A stretch of 5,980 nucleotides of DNA from Nitrososphaerales archaeon TH1177. GTDB lineage: Archaea > Thermoproteota > Nitrososphaeria > Nitrososphaerales > Nitrososphaeraceae. Shown here in pieces: positions 1-5,745 of the stretch (position 1 is the stretch's first letter; the number at the start of each line of letters is the position of its first letter). The notes below the pieces were generated by a model. The model searched no databases. It was not told the DNA's origin and saw only the letters and a list, made by a program, of their open reading frames with translations. Made by a program: the position numbers and the translations under genes. Location: positions 1-5,980 of the forward strand of contig JAATVJ010000109.1 in the NCBI GenBank assembly GCA_014523515.1. Reading direction: 5' to 3'.

Positions 1-1077
1 GGAAAAACTGTTACATTACATCAGATAGCAAAATGGGCTGATTCTAAAGTTGTTGTATATATTGGCTGTGGCGAGCGAGGTAATGAAATGACTGAAGTTC
101 TTGTAGAATTTCCTCATTTGATAGATCCACGCTCTAATAGGCCATTGATGGAAAGAACTGTCCTTGTTGCCAATACAAGTAATATGCCTGTTGCTGCTAG
201 GGAAGCCTCAATCTATACGGGTGTAACAATAGCTGAATATTATAGAGATATGGGTTTGGATGTAGTTCTGGTTGCTGATTCTACTAGTCGATGGGCAGAA
301 GCTTTAAGAGAAATGTCAGGTCGGTTGGAAGAGATGCCTGCTGAGGAAGGCTATCCATCTTATCTTGCATCCAGATTAGCAGAATTCTATGAACGAGCTG
401 GACGAGTTCGTGCATTGGGTGCTCCAGATAGAAATGGTTCAGTGACTATTGTTGGTGCAGTTTCTCCATCAGGAGCTGATTTTACAGAACCTGTAACAAC
501 TCATACAATTAGATTTATCAAGACTTTTTGGGCATTGGATACAAGATTGGCATATTCTCGGCATTATCCTTCAATAAATTGGATGCAATCTTATTCAGGA
601 TATTTAGAAGATGTATCCAAATGGTGGACTGAAAATATTAGTCCAGACTGGTATAAATTAAGAGCTGATTCTTATAATATATTGCAAAGAGAAGATACAC
701 TTAAAGAAATTGTTAGGTTATTAGGCCCTGAATCATTACCTGATGAAGAGAAATTAATACTTGAGATAGCAAGAATGATTAAAATTGGAATTCTTCAACA
801 GAATTCCTTTGATAAAGTTGATACTTATACTAGCCCAGAAAAACAATTAAAACTGGTTAAATTAATGGTTAAATTTTATAACGAATCTTTAAAATCACTC
901 AAAGAGGGTGTATCGCTTGCTGACATTCGAACAATGCCAATTCTTCCGTCCTTACTAAAGGCAAAATTTGAAATTCCAGACGAACAAATTGCCAAGCTTG
1001 ATGAACTATCCAAAAATATGGACATACAGTTCGAACAGATTAGATCTAAAAAAGAGGAGGTTGAATTAATTGTCTGA
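1..1077 (+). CDS. atpA: A/V-type ATP synthase catalytic subunit A (5' end outside window)
   Basis: This is the nucleotide-hydrolysing or -synthesising subunit of the archaeal A1 head, which alternates with subunit B in a hexamer on the cytoplasmic side of the membrane. The window opens in frame inside the Walker A loop: the first three codons are G-K-T, the end of the usual GxxxxGKT. Visible motifs, numbered from base 1, are GERGNE at about 24-29 (E25 corresponds to the catalytic glutamate), Walker B LVADSTSRW at about 90-98, and the ATPase alpha/beta signature PSINWMQSYS at about 190-199. A helical C-terminal domain follows. There are 358 codons present and archaeal A subunits run to about 580-600, so roughly the first 235 residues are missing. 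The first ATG in view, at base 88, is internal and not the start. The gene ends in TGA and overlaps atpB by 8 bp, which implies co-transcription and coupled translation. No inactivating change is visible. Confidence 0.97.
   Translation, partial: GKTVTLHQIAKWADSKVVVYIGCGERGNEMTEVLVEFPHLIDPRSNRPLMERTVLVANTSNMPVAAREASIYTGVTIAEYYRDMGLDVVLVADSTSRWAEALREMSGRLEEMPAEEGYPSYLASRLAEFYERAGRVRALGAPDRNGSVTIVGAVSPSGADFTEPVTTHTIRFIKTFWALDTRLAYSRHYPSINWMQSYSGYLEDVSKWWTENISPDWYKLRADSYNILQREDTLKEIVRLLGPESLPDEEKLILEIARMIKIGILQQNSFDKVDTYTSPEKQLKLVKLMVKFYNESLKSLKEGVSLADIRTMPILPSLLKAKFEIPDEQIAKLDELSKNMDIQFEQIRSKKEEVELIV
1054..1061 (+). promoter_or_regulatory. Shine-Dalgarno site of atpB
   Basis: A strong GAGGAGGT lies inside the 3' end of atpA, about 8 nt before the TTG at 1070. 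It is the best ribosome-binding site in the window. It supports TTG as the real atpB start, since no ATG or GTG sits at a suitable distance. It also suggests that atpB translation depends on internal re-initiation within the operon transcript. Confidence 0.75.
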
Positions 1078-2485
1078 GATAGATACTGCTAGTAGCAGTA
1101 TTGAATACACTAAGGTTGCGGAAATTAAAGGTCCTCTTATTATTGTAGATGAAATAACAAAAGCATCTTTTGATGAACTAGTGGAAATTGAGACAGCTGA
1201 AGGTGAAATAAGACTTGGAAGAGTATTAGAAGTTGGAAATGGAAAAGCAGTAGTACAGGTTTTTGAAGGGACATCTGGTCTTGCTATAGCAGGAACAAAG
1301 GCCAAATTTTTGGGAAAAACTATGGTTATGCCTGTATCTAATGAATTATTAGGAAGAGTTTTTGATGGATTAGGAAGACCAAATGACGGTTTACCTGAAC
1401 CTATTGCTGATAAATTTTTAGATGTAAATGGTGAGCCTATGAATCCTGAAAGAAGAGAGTATCCTACCTCATTTATTCAAACAGGTGTTTCTGTTATAGA
1501 TGGAATGCTTACTCTTGTAAGAGGACAAAAATTACCAATTTTCTCTGGATCTGGACTACCTCATAATATATTAGCTGGTCAGATTGCCAGACAAGCTACC
1601 GTCGTTGGTACTAACGAAGATTTTGCTGTTGTTTTTGCTGCAATTGGAGTCCAGTATTCTGAAGCTCAATATTTTAAAAGAAGTTTAGAAGAATCGGGAG
1701 CACTACGCCGTAGTGTATTGTTTCTCAATCTCGCGGATGATCCTGCTATCGAAAGAATCATAACACCAAGAGTTGCATTGACTGTAGCAGAATACCTTGC
1801 ATTTGATCTTGGTATGCATGTACTTGCAATCTTGACTGATATGACAAATTATTGTGAGGCGCTTCGAGAAATTAGTGCAGCAAGAGAAGAAGTCCCTGGA
1901 AGAAAAGGTTATCCTGGTTATTTGTATACAGATCTTGCAAATAATTATGAAAGAGCTGGAAGAATCAAAGGTAAAAATGGTAGTGTAACACAAGTTCCTA
2001 TTTTATCAATGCCTGCAGATGATATTACTCATCCTATTGCAGATCTTACAGGATATATTACCGAAGGTCAGATAGTTTTGAGTCGAGATCTATTCAGAAA
2101 AGGTGTATATCCACCTGTTAATGTATTGATGTCTCTTTCTAGATTGATGAAAGATGGAATAGGAGAAGGAAAAACTAGAGGTGATCATATGGAAGTTGGA
2201 AATCAGTTATATGATGCCTACTCACGATCTCAGGAAGTTAGAGCTTTAGCGGACATTGTTGGAAGAGCTGGTTTGACAGGAGTAGATTTGAAATATCTAG
2301 ATGTAGGAGAAACATTTGAAACAGATTTCTTGAAGCAATCGACAGATGAAAATAGAAACCTTGAAGAAACTCTTTCTCGGGCATGGGATGTTTTAGCAAA
2401 TCTTCCCAAGGGTGAACTAACAAAAATTAAAGACAAAAATATTCAACTATATTTTAAAGAAGGACCAAAAACTATAAAACAATAA
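1070..2485 (+). CDS. atpB: A/V-type ATP synthase regulatory/non-catalytic subunit B
   Basis: Subunit B alternates with A in the A3B3 head and completes each catalytic site without being the main catalytic chain. The protein has 471 residues, the normal family length. The N-terminal beta-barrel carries a typical EIKGPLIIVD stretch. The nucleotide-domain loop at about 157-166 is IFSGSGLPHN, the degenerate P-loop expected of B rather than a GKT motif. The segment around 250-300, with LTDMTNY and YPGYLYTDL, is highly characteristic. The alpha/beta signature PPVNVLMSLS is at about 348-357 and is followed directly by R358, which corresponds to the arginine finger donated to the A-subunit active site. 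The start is TTG, chosen because of the GAGGAGGT upstream and because translation from there gives the usual N-terminus. The gene overlaps atpA by 8 bp and is followed by atpD after 27 bp. Confidence 0.97.
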   Translation: MSEIDTASSSIEYTKVAEIKGPLIIVDEITKASFDELVEIETAEGEIRLGRVLEVGNGKAVVQVFEGTSGLAIAGTKAKFLGKTMVMPVSNELLGRVFDGLGRPNDGLPEPIADKFLDVNGEPMNPERREYPTSFIQTGVSVIDGMLTLVRGQKLPIFSGSGLPHNILAGQIARQATVVGTNEDFAVVFAAIGVQYSEAQYFKRSLEESGALRRSVLFLNLADDPAIERIITPRVALTVAEYLAFDLGMHVLAILTDMTNYCEALREISAAREEVPGRKGYPGYLYTDLANNYERAGRIKGKNGSVTQVPILSMPADDITHPIADLTGYITEGQIVLSRDLFRKGVYPPVNVLMSLSRLMKDGIGEGKTRGDHMEVGNQLYDAYSRSQEVRALADIVGRAGLTGVDLKYLDVGETFETDFLKQSTDENRNLEETLSRAWDVLANLPKGELTKIKDKNIQLYFKEGPKTIKQ

Positions 2486-2512
2486 CAAAAAAATTGTGGA
2501 GTATGAATTAAT

Positions 2513-3148
2513 ATGTCATTTGGAAAAAGAGTAGTTGCAACAAAAATCGAGTTAATCAAAATTCGACGTTCTATGCAAATCTCGAAAATGGTTCATAAAA
2601 TTCTTGATGATAAAAGAGAAGTATTACTGAAAAAAATAGATGAAATGATTGATGAAGCAAATAAAGCAAGAGCAGATATATGGGATCCTTTAGATGATAT
2701 ATACAAAGCGATTTTTCATGCTTATCTTTCTCTTGGTACCGCTACAATACAGTCATTATCGAGTTCTACTCCACCATCTATTAATGTAGATGTTCACATT
2801 AAAAGAATTGTAGATGTAAAAATACCCACCTTAGAAATATCATCAAAGAAAGAGGTTCAAGATTTAACATATGGATTTGCAGATACAAATTCTTCAGTGG
2901 ATCAAGCGACAAAATTGATTAAAAACATTCTACCAGGAATTTGTAAAGCTGCTGAATATGAAAATGCAATTTTTAGTCTCGCTAAAGAATTAGAAAAGAC
3001 ACAAAAATTGATAAATGCACTAGAATACGTAATAATACCACAATATCAAGATGCATTATCATTCATCAAATCTACATTAGAAGAAAGAGAACGAGAAGAA
3101 TTCGTAAGACTTAAGAAAGTGAAGGCTGTAATAGAGAAGAAGGGATAA
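2513..3148 (+). CDS. atpD: A/V-type ATP synthase central-stalk subunit D
   Basis: Subunit D is the rotor shaft: a long antiparallel coiled coil that passes through the A3B3 head and passes torque to the membrane ring. The 211-residue length matches archaeal D subunits. The N-terminal helix (about 10-60) is rich in Lys/Arg and Leu/Ile. The central segment near 95-110 reads IKRIVDVKIPTLEI, the usual linker of the family. The C-terminal helix contains KTQKLINALEYVIIP (about 165-180) and EEREREEFVRLKKVK (near 190-205), both hallmark D-subunit motifs. An ATG at 2503 is out of frame. The ATG at 2513 is preceded by GTGGAG at 2496-2501, a moderate Shine-Dalgarno site about 11 nt upstream. The order A-B-D and the 27-bp gap after atpB indicate one operon. 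Confidence 0.95.
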   Translation: MSFGKRVVATKIELIKIRRSMQISKMVHKILDDKREVLLKKIDEMIDEANKARADIWDPLDDIYKAIFHAYLSLGTATIQSLSSSTPPSINVDVHIKRIVDVKIPTLEISSKKEVQDLTYGFADTNSSVDQATKLIKNILPGICKAAEYENAIFSLAKELEKTQKLINALEYVIIPQYQDALSFIKSTLEEREREEFVRLKKVKAVIEKKG

Positions 3149-3150
3149 AA

Positions 3151-3339
3151 ATGGCAACACCAATAGCAACAGCATCATCAACAACAACATCAACAACCAA
3201 AAATAAAGAAATAATAGAAAGACTTTTTGAAGATTCTAAAAATACATTAAAAAATGAATACGATAGTATGATAGTAAAAATAAAAGAAGATTTAAACAAG
3301 TCAAAGCAACAAGCTTTAAGCAAATTAAAAAAATTATAA
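3151..3339 (+). CDS. Small charged coiled-coil protein, possible ATPase stalk component
   Basis: This 62-residue protein starts 2 bp after atpD, so it is almost certainly in the same transcript; a purine-rich AGAAGGG lies 7-12 nt before its ATG. Residues 2-16 are low-complexity Thr/Ser/Ala. From about 18 to the end it is a single predicted helix rich in Lys and Glu with spaced Leu/Ile, ending in KLKKL. That pattern and the position resemble the short peripheral-stalk subunits (G/H- or E-like) of A/V ATPases. However, those are usually 100 residues or more, and no diagnostic motif is visible, so the role is inference. It could instead be a lineage-specific assembly factor or a shortened stalk gene. 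No continuation was found in other frames after the stop. There is no signal peptide or membrane segment. Confidence 0.65.
   Translation: MATPIATASSTTTSTTKNKEIIERLFEDSKNTLKNEYDSMIVKIKEDLNKSKQQALSKLKKL
3166..3197 (+). repeat. Imperfect CAA/TCA trinucleotide repeat inside the coiled-coil gene
   Basis: The 5' end of the 62-codon gene is built of GCA, ACA and TCA codons in imperfect tandem, encoding an Ala/Ser/Thr-rich leader. Such a tract can change length by slippage in whole codons without shifting the frame. The base composition differs from the rest of the gene. Confidence 0.6.
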
Positions 3340-3345
3340 TTTTTT
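3340..3345 (+). terminator. T-run, possible transcription terminator after the A-B-D operon
   Basis: Six consecutive Ts begin directly after the stop codon of the small coiled-coil gene. Archaeal RNA polymerase can terminate at short T-tracts without a hairpin. The location, at the edge of 1 kb of non-coding DNA, fits the end of the operon. The surrounding AT-richness makes chance T-runs common. Confidence 0.4.
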
Positions 3346-3685
3346 GTATTTCCATATTATTTACTAAACTAATTTTGCTATAGTTAACTTATCTAGTTCT
3401 ATCCATCCTTGAAATGCTATTTCTTTCTCTGAAATTATGTTCTCTTATTTAAGATATATGAAAATACCCATTACTTTCTTGGATTTACAAGTGCCATGAT
3501 ATTCTTTTATTGGAAATGATGAATTATAAAATTATTTTACTACTTGCAAGAAAAGGTCCGGAATCAATATAAAAATTAAAATACGAAAAATTATAAATTC
3601 TATTTACTCTATGAGGAACTATATTAGTTAGATACCATAGTAGATTAAATTTTTAAATTTCTTCATGATTGCAGCATTAGAATAA

Positions 3686-3910
3686 AAAAGTATCGAAAAT
3701 ATCAATAGCTTCATAGTAATAATAAAACTACATTCATGGAATTACGAAAACCAAAGATGTGGTACTTTACATAAGGCTTGGGTTGACGACTGGATAGTTC
3801 AAGATAAATTTGATGGGGACTGGGAAATATACTATGCCAGAGTAATCCTAAAATTACAGAAGGAATTGCATAAGGATGTAGCACAATTTGAATGTTTGAA
3901 GAAGAATTAA
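3686..3910 (+). pseudogene. Coding-like frame without a start codon: probable frameshifted or decayed small gene
   Basis: The frame is open for 74 codons between an in-frame TAA at 3683 and the TAA at 3908-3910. From about base 3740 it reads like real protein: a Cys-Gly-x-x-His stretch, then WVDDWIVQDKFDGDWEIYY, then a charged helix-like end, KLQKELHKDVAQFECLKKN. This part is visibly less AT-rich than its surroundings. No ATG, GTG or TTG occurs in frame before it. An ATG at 3736 lies in the neighbouring frame and stops after 12 codons. Removing one A from the AAAA run at 3747-3750 would join that ATG to the long frame and give a protein of 57 residues. The likely readings are a gene disabled by a one-base insertion, or a sequencing error in an intact gene. 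The family is not recognised. Confidence 0.5.
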
Positions 3911-4022
3911 GATATTATAATTTGAATCAATTGATACTAGGCCTAAAATAAATAAATTTTTTACATTATAATATTTTTTATCAAAGGTATTTGTCTCTCT
4001 ATGTTAAATATGAGGATTTTAA

Positions 4023-4103
4023 TTAACCGCATTAATATCAATTTGATATAATATTATAATATTGCATACTTATAATGAAATTGAAATACGATAATGCGAT
4101 TAA
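4023..4103. repeat. Imperfect 12-bp inverted repeat bounding a palindrome-rich 81-bp segment
   Basis: TTAACCGCATTA at 4023-4034 pairs with TAATGCGATTAA at 4092-4103 at 11 of 12 positions. Both ends carry TTAA and the core CGCATTA/TAATGCG contains most of the local G and C. Inside the arms is a perfect 7-bp palindrome, ATATCAA/TTGATAT, at 4035-4049 around one central base, and further AT palindromes follow. It could be a remnant of a tiny non-autonomous element or a regulator site, but chance is a real alternative in DNA this AT-rich. No clear target-site duplication is seen. Confidence 0.3.
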
Positions 4104-4290
4104 GAATAATAAAGTGAAAAATAAGTAAAAAAAATGAATATTTTTGTTATCGTTTAAATTATTTTACTAGTCTAAAAATATTTAATATCCTAAATTCTAT
4201 ATATATATTTTTTATAGAAGTTAAAATAAATAAGAAAAAATATATTCAGAACATGTAATTTCGATAATTATTTGAATAAGTAATAAAAGA

Positions 4291-4321
4291 TTAGATATAA
4301 TTAAATATGGCATCTTTTAAC
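4291..4321 (+). promoter_or_regulatory. Probable promoter of atpK
   Basis: Two TATA-like candidates precede atpK: TTAGATATAATTAAATAT, starting at 4291, and CTTTTAAC at 4314-4321, whose centre lies about 23 nt before the ATG. No Shine-Dalgarno sequence is present just upstream of the ATG, so a leaderless or very short-leader mRNA is likely. With 1 kb of non-coding DNA before it, atpK needs its own promoter. The choice between the two boxes is uncertain. Confidence 0.4.
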
Positions 4322-4340
4322 TTGACTACGTAATTAAATT

Positions 4341-4649
4341 ATGAAAATAAAATCAATTTCGACTATGGTATTGATAGCAACTATTGCATTAATTACAACA
4401 AATAATTTTTCAAAAGAGGCATATGCACAAGAGGCCCAATCAGGTCTGAAATTTGTAGGCGCTGGATTAGCTTTCGGATTAGCGGCATTAGGTGCTGGTG
4501 TTGCAATTGGTGGAGTTGGTGCCGCTGGTTTAGCAGTTATTAGTGAAAGACCAGATTTGAGATCTCAAGCTTTAGTGTTCACAGCTCTGGGAGAAGCCGT
4601 AGCAATCTATGGTATAGTTATGGCTATTATTATATTAGGACAATCATAA
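4341..4649 (+). CDS. atpK: A/V-type ATP synthase membrane rotor subunit K (proteolipid, c subunit)
   Basis: This protein forms the ion-translocating ring of the Ao membrane sector. The 102 residues show a signal-like leader at about 1-29 (Lys-rich start, hydrophobic core, A-Y-A before Q30). The classical two-helix hairpin follows: a Gly/Ala-rich first membrane helix (about 36-66), a polar loop around SERPDLRSQ (68-76), and a second helix (about 77-99) containing LGEAVAIYGIV. E85 is the expected ion-binding carboxylate. The first helix has no Gln, and Ala rather than Ser/Thr follows E85, so the Na+ ligand pattern is absent and proton coupling is more likely. The length fits a single hairpin plus leader rather than a duplicated four-helix form. 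The gene stands apart from A-B-D and converges on pyrI. Confidence 0.93.
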   Translation: MKIKSISTMVLIATIALITTNNFSKEAYAQEAQSGLKFVGAGLAFGLAALGAGVAIGGVGAAGLAVISERPDLRSQALVFTALGEAVAIYGIVMAIIILGQS

Positions 4650-4657
4650 CTCTAATA

Positions 4658-4664
4658 TTTTTTT
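4658..4664 (+). terminator. T7 tract, probable atpK terminator
   Basis: A run of seven Ts starts 9 nt after the atpK stop codon, in the 70-bp gap before the convergent pyrI gene. A T-tract close to a stop codon is the usual archaeal terminator form. A second T7 at 4692-4698 may act as a back-up. Confidence 0.5.
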
Positions 4665-4691
4665 GAAGGATTCTCCTAACGACTAAGACAC

Positions 4692-4698
4692 TTTTTTT
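4692..4698 (+). terminator. Second T7 tract downstream of atpK
   Basis: Seven consecutive Ts lie 43 nt after the atpK stop and 22 bp before the end of the convergent pyrI. Tandem T-tracts are common after archaeal genes, and here they would limit read-through into antisense pyrI. No equivalent T-run was seen for the minus-strand pyrI transcript. Confidence 0.35.
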
Positions 4699-4719
4699 AA
4701 ATTTACATATAATATAGCT

Positions 4720-5184
4720 TTATACTTCTTCTATTTCATTAATGTCTATAAGTCTTGAACAAAACTTGCATTTTAAAAGGATTTTTATTTTATCTATTAC
4801 TATTATAGTTGGGGTAATTTCTTTTTCTTCATTACTAATACAATTAATATTAGAACATTTGAATATTCCTGAAATATAGTCTGGAACTTGGATTTTGCGC
4901 TTCTCAGCAACTCTATAATTTTTAATTATATTTATAGTAGCATTTGGTGATATCAAAGCAATTTTGTTTGTATCGTCATTTTCTAAAAATTTATTTTCTA
5001 TTTTAATTATGTCTTTTTTATCCTTTTTCGTGCTAGGGACATTTAATGCTACAGTAACAATATTTCCATCTTTTCCATTTATATTCAAAGTTTTTAAAAC
5101 ATTAAATGCCTTGCCTGGATCAATATGATCAATTACCGTACCTTCTTTTATTCTTCTAACTAACAGCTGGTTAAGCTCAGCCAT
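4720..5184 (-). CDS. pyrI: Aspartate carbamoyltransferase regulatory chain
   Basis: PyrI binds nucleotide effectors and regulates the catalytic chain PyrB in the first committed step of pyrimidine synthesis. At 154 residues it has normal length. The N-terminal allosteric domain shows IKEGTVIDHIDPGKAFNVL (about 12-30) and KKDIIKIENKFL (56-67). D19, H20, K61 and K95 correspond to E. coli effector-site residues D19, H20, K60 and K94. The C-terminal zinc domain keeps all four ligands: C110 and C115 (C-x4-C, in CSNINC), then C139 and C142 (CKFC). These features support a functional protein able to bind both effectors and PyrB. The ATG has no Shine-Dalgarno site but has a TATA-like box 29 nt upstream, which supports a leaderless start. 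No pyrB is adjacent on either side, which is unusual for archaea. Confidence 0.96.
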   Translation of the reverse strand: MAELNQLLVRRIKEGTVIDHIDPGKAFNVLKTLNINGKDGNIVTVALNVPSTKKDKKDIIKIENKFLENDDTNKIALISPNATINIIKNYRVAEKRKIQVPDYISGIFKCSNINCISNEEKEITPTIIVIDKIKILLKCKFCSRLIDINEIEEV

Positions 5185-5207
5185 ACATATACATTATTTC
5201 CGTATTA

Positions 5208-5220
5208 TCTTTTAAAGATT
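5208..5220 (-). promoter_or_regulatory. TATA box of pyrI
   Basis: Read on the minus strand this is AATCTTTAAAAGA. The TTTAAA core is centred about 29 nt before the pyrI ATG, the distance expected for an archaeal TATA box with transcription starting at or very near the start codon. The lack of a Shine-Dalgarno site agrees with a leaderless transcript. Confidence 0.6.
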
Positions 5221-5260
5221 CATGTAATTGCAGTTTGATATATTTTTTTTATAGATCAAA

Positions 5261-5270
5261 CTTTTTATAG
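5261..5270 (+). promoter_or_regulatory. TATA box of the 104-codon gene
   Basis: CTTTTTATAG contains an archaeal-type TTTTTATA whose centre is about 27 nt before the GTG at 5293. No Shine-Dalgarno site lies between, so a leaderless GTG-initiated mRNA is predicted. This box and the pyrI box lie back to back in a 108-bp divergent region and could share a regulator. Confidence 0.6.
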
Positions 5271-5292
5271 AATTTGGATTAATTATATAATT

Positions 5293-5607
5293 GTGGTTTC
5301 CTGTTTAAAGCATATTCTTTTTTTTAGTAACGATTGTGAAATTTGTAAGAAAGAATATTGCATTATGAAGGGATTAAGTGAAAATGGAAGTTTGACTCTA
5401 GAACAACATATCATAAATAAGGATATGAAACAAATTCATTATAAGGAATTCACTGAAGAAAAAGCAAAAGAGTTGTATGAAAAATTGTTTATTTTCTATT
5501 TAAAAAAAAACAAAAATGAACAGGAGATCTCAAAAAAGGCGAAAAGAATAATAAAAAAACAATGTCAATTAAGAAATATTGAGCCCTGGGATTGGATCAA
5601 AATTTAG
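5293..5607 (+). CDS. Conserved-looking small protein with cysteine cluster, unknown function
   Basis: The 104-residue product is not assigned to a known family. Near the N-terminus are C4, C15, C18 and C23; C15 and C18 form a CEIC (CxxC) pair followed by C-x4-C spacing, suggesting a metal site or redox disulfide. H39 and H49 could add ligands. The middle (about 53-90) is a strongly charged helix with Lys/Glu and Leu/Tyr, and the C-terminus has C91 and RNIEPWDWIKI, an aromatic motif that looks conserved rather than random. There is no signal peptide or membrane segment, so it is probably cytosolic. The start is GTG, chosen because no ATG occurs in frame upstream and a TATA-like box sits 27 nt before it. 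An ATG at codon 25 would remove the cysteine cluster. The gene is divergent from pyrI; no functional link is implied beyond the shared promoter region. Confidence 0.75.
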   Translation: MVSCLKHILFFSNDCEICKKEYCIMKGLSENGSLTLEQHIINKDMKQIHYKEFTEEKAKELYEKLFIFYLKKNKNEQEISKKAKRIIKKQCQLRNIEPWDWIKI

Positions 5608-5640
5608 GTTTGTCTAACCGTTGTTGTAAACGATTTGACT

Positions 5641-5658
5641 ATTAACGATATAGTTAAT
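5641..5658 (+). repeat. Perfect 6-bp inverted repeat downstream of the 104-codon gene
   Basis: ATTAAC and GTTAAT flank a 6-nt GATATA loop, 33 bp after the stop codon of the 104-codon gene, followed by TAATTAAAAAC. It could be a weak 3' hairpin or an operator-like site. There is no T-run after it, so it is not a clear terminator. Confidence 0.3.
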
Positions 5659-5745
5659 TAAAAACAGATATAATATAGTTAAAATTCTATATCTTTTCTA
5701 TCCTATTAACTAAATCATTCAATAAATGAATAAATGTATGATAGG

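Larger units (their letters stand above)
3340..4340. other. AT-rich, gene-poor intergenic region within the ATPase locus
   Basis: About 1 kb with no intact gene on either strand. Starts such as those at 3458, 3516, 3999 and 4075 run for less than 20 codons. The section 3340-3685 is almost featureless. It is followed by one coding-like island (3686-3910), then by extremely AT-rich DNA with many short palindromes (3911-4290), and finally by the likely atpK promoter. The lack of genes between subunits of one enzyme suggests either gene loss here or that atpK was never part of the upstream operon. Confidence 0.7.

Noticed and set aside
1066..1305. Minus-strand open frame opposite the start of atpB
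   Set aside because: It lies wholly over a well-supported conserved gene and has low-complexity Ser/Thr content; it is a shadow frame. The same applies to minus-strand frames at 1703-1993, 2230-2436 and 3111-3323.
3364..3444. 26-codon minus-strand frame with protein-like ending (IAFQGWIELDKLTIAKLV)
   Set aside because: It looks like a possible gene-end remnant, but it is bounded by a stop directly upstream, has no start, and no continuation was found in the other frames. Too short to support.
3516..3522. ATGATGA resembling a box C motif of a C/D guide RNA
   Set aside because: No box D (CTGA) at a suitable distance downstream and no C'/D' pair.
3911..4340. Short ATG frames at 3999 and 4075
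   Set aside because: They encode only 16-17 residues of AT-driven Ile/Asn/Lys composition, with no ribosome-binding site.
5715..5729. Small hairpin TCATT/AATGA
   Set aside because: A 5-bp stem in AT-rich DNA is expected by chance and nothing around it suggests a function.
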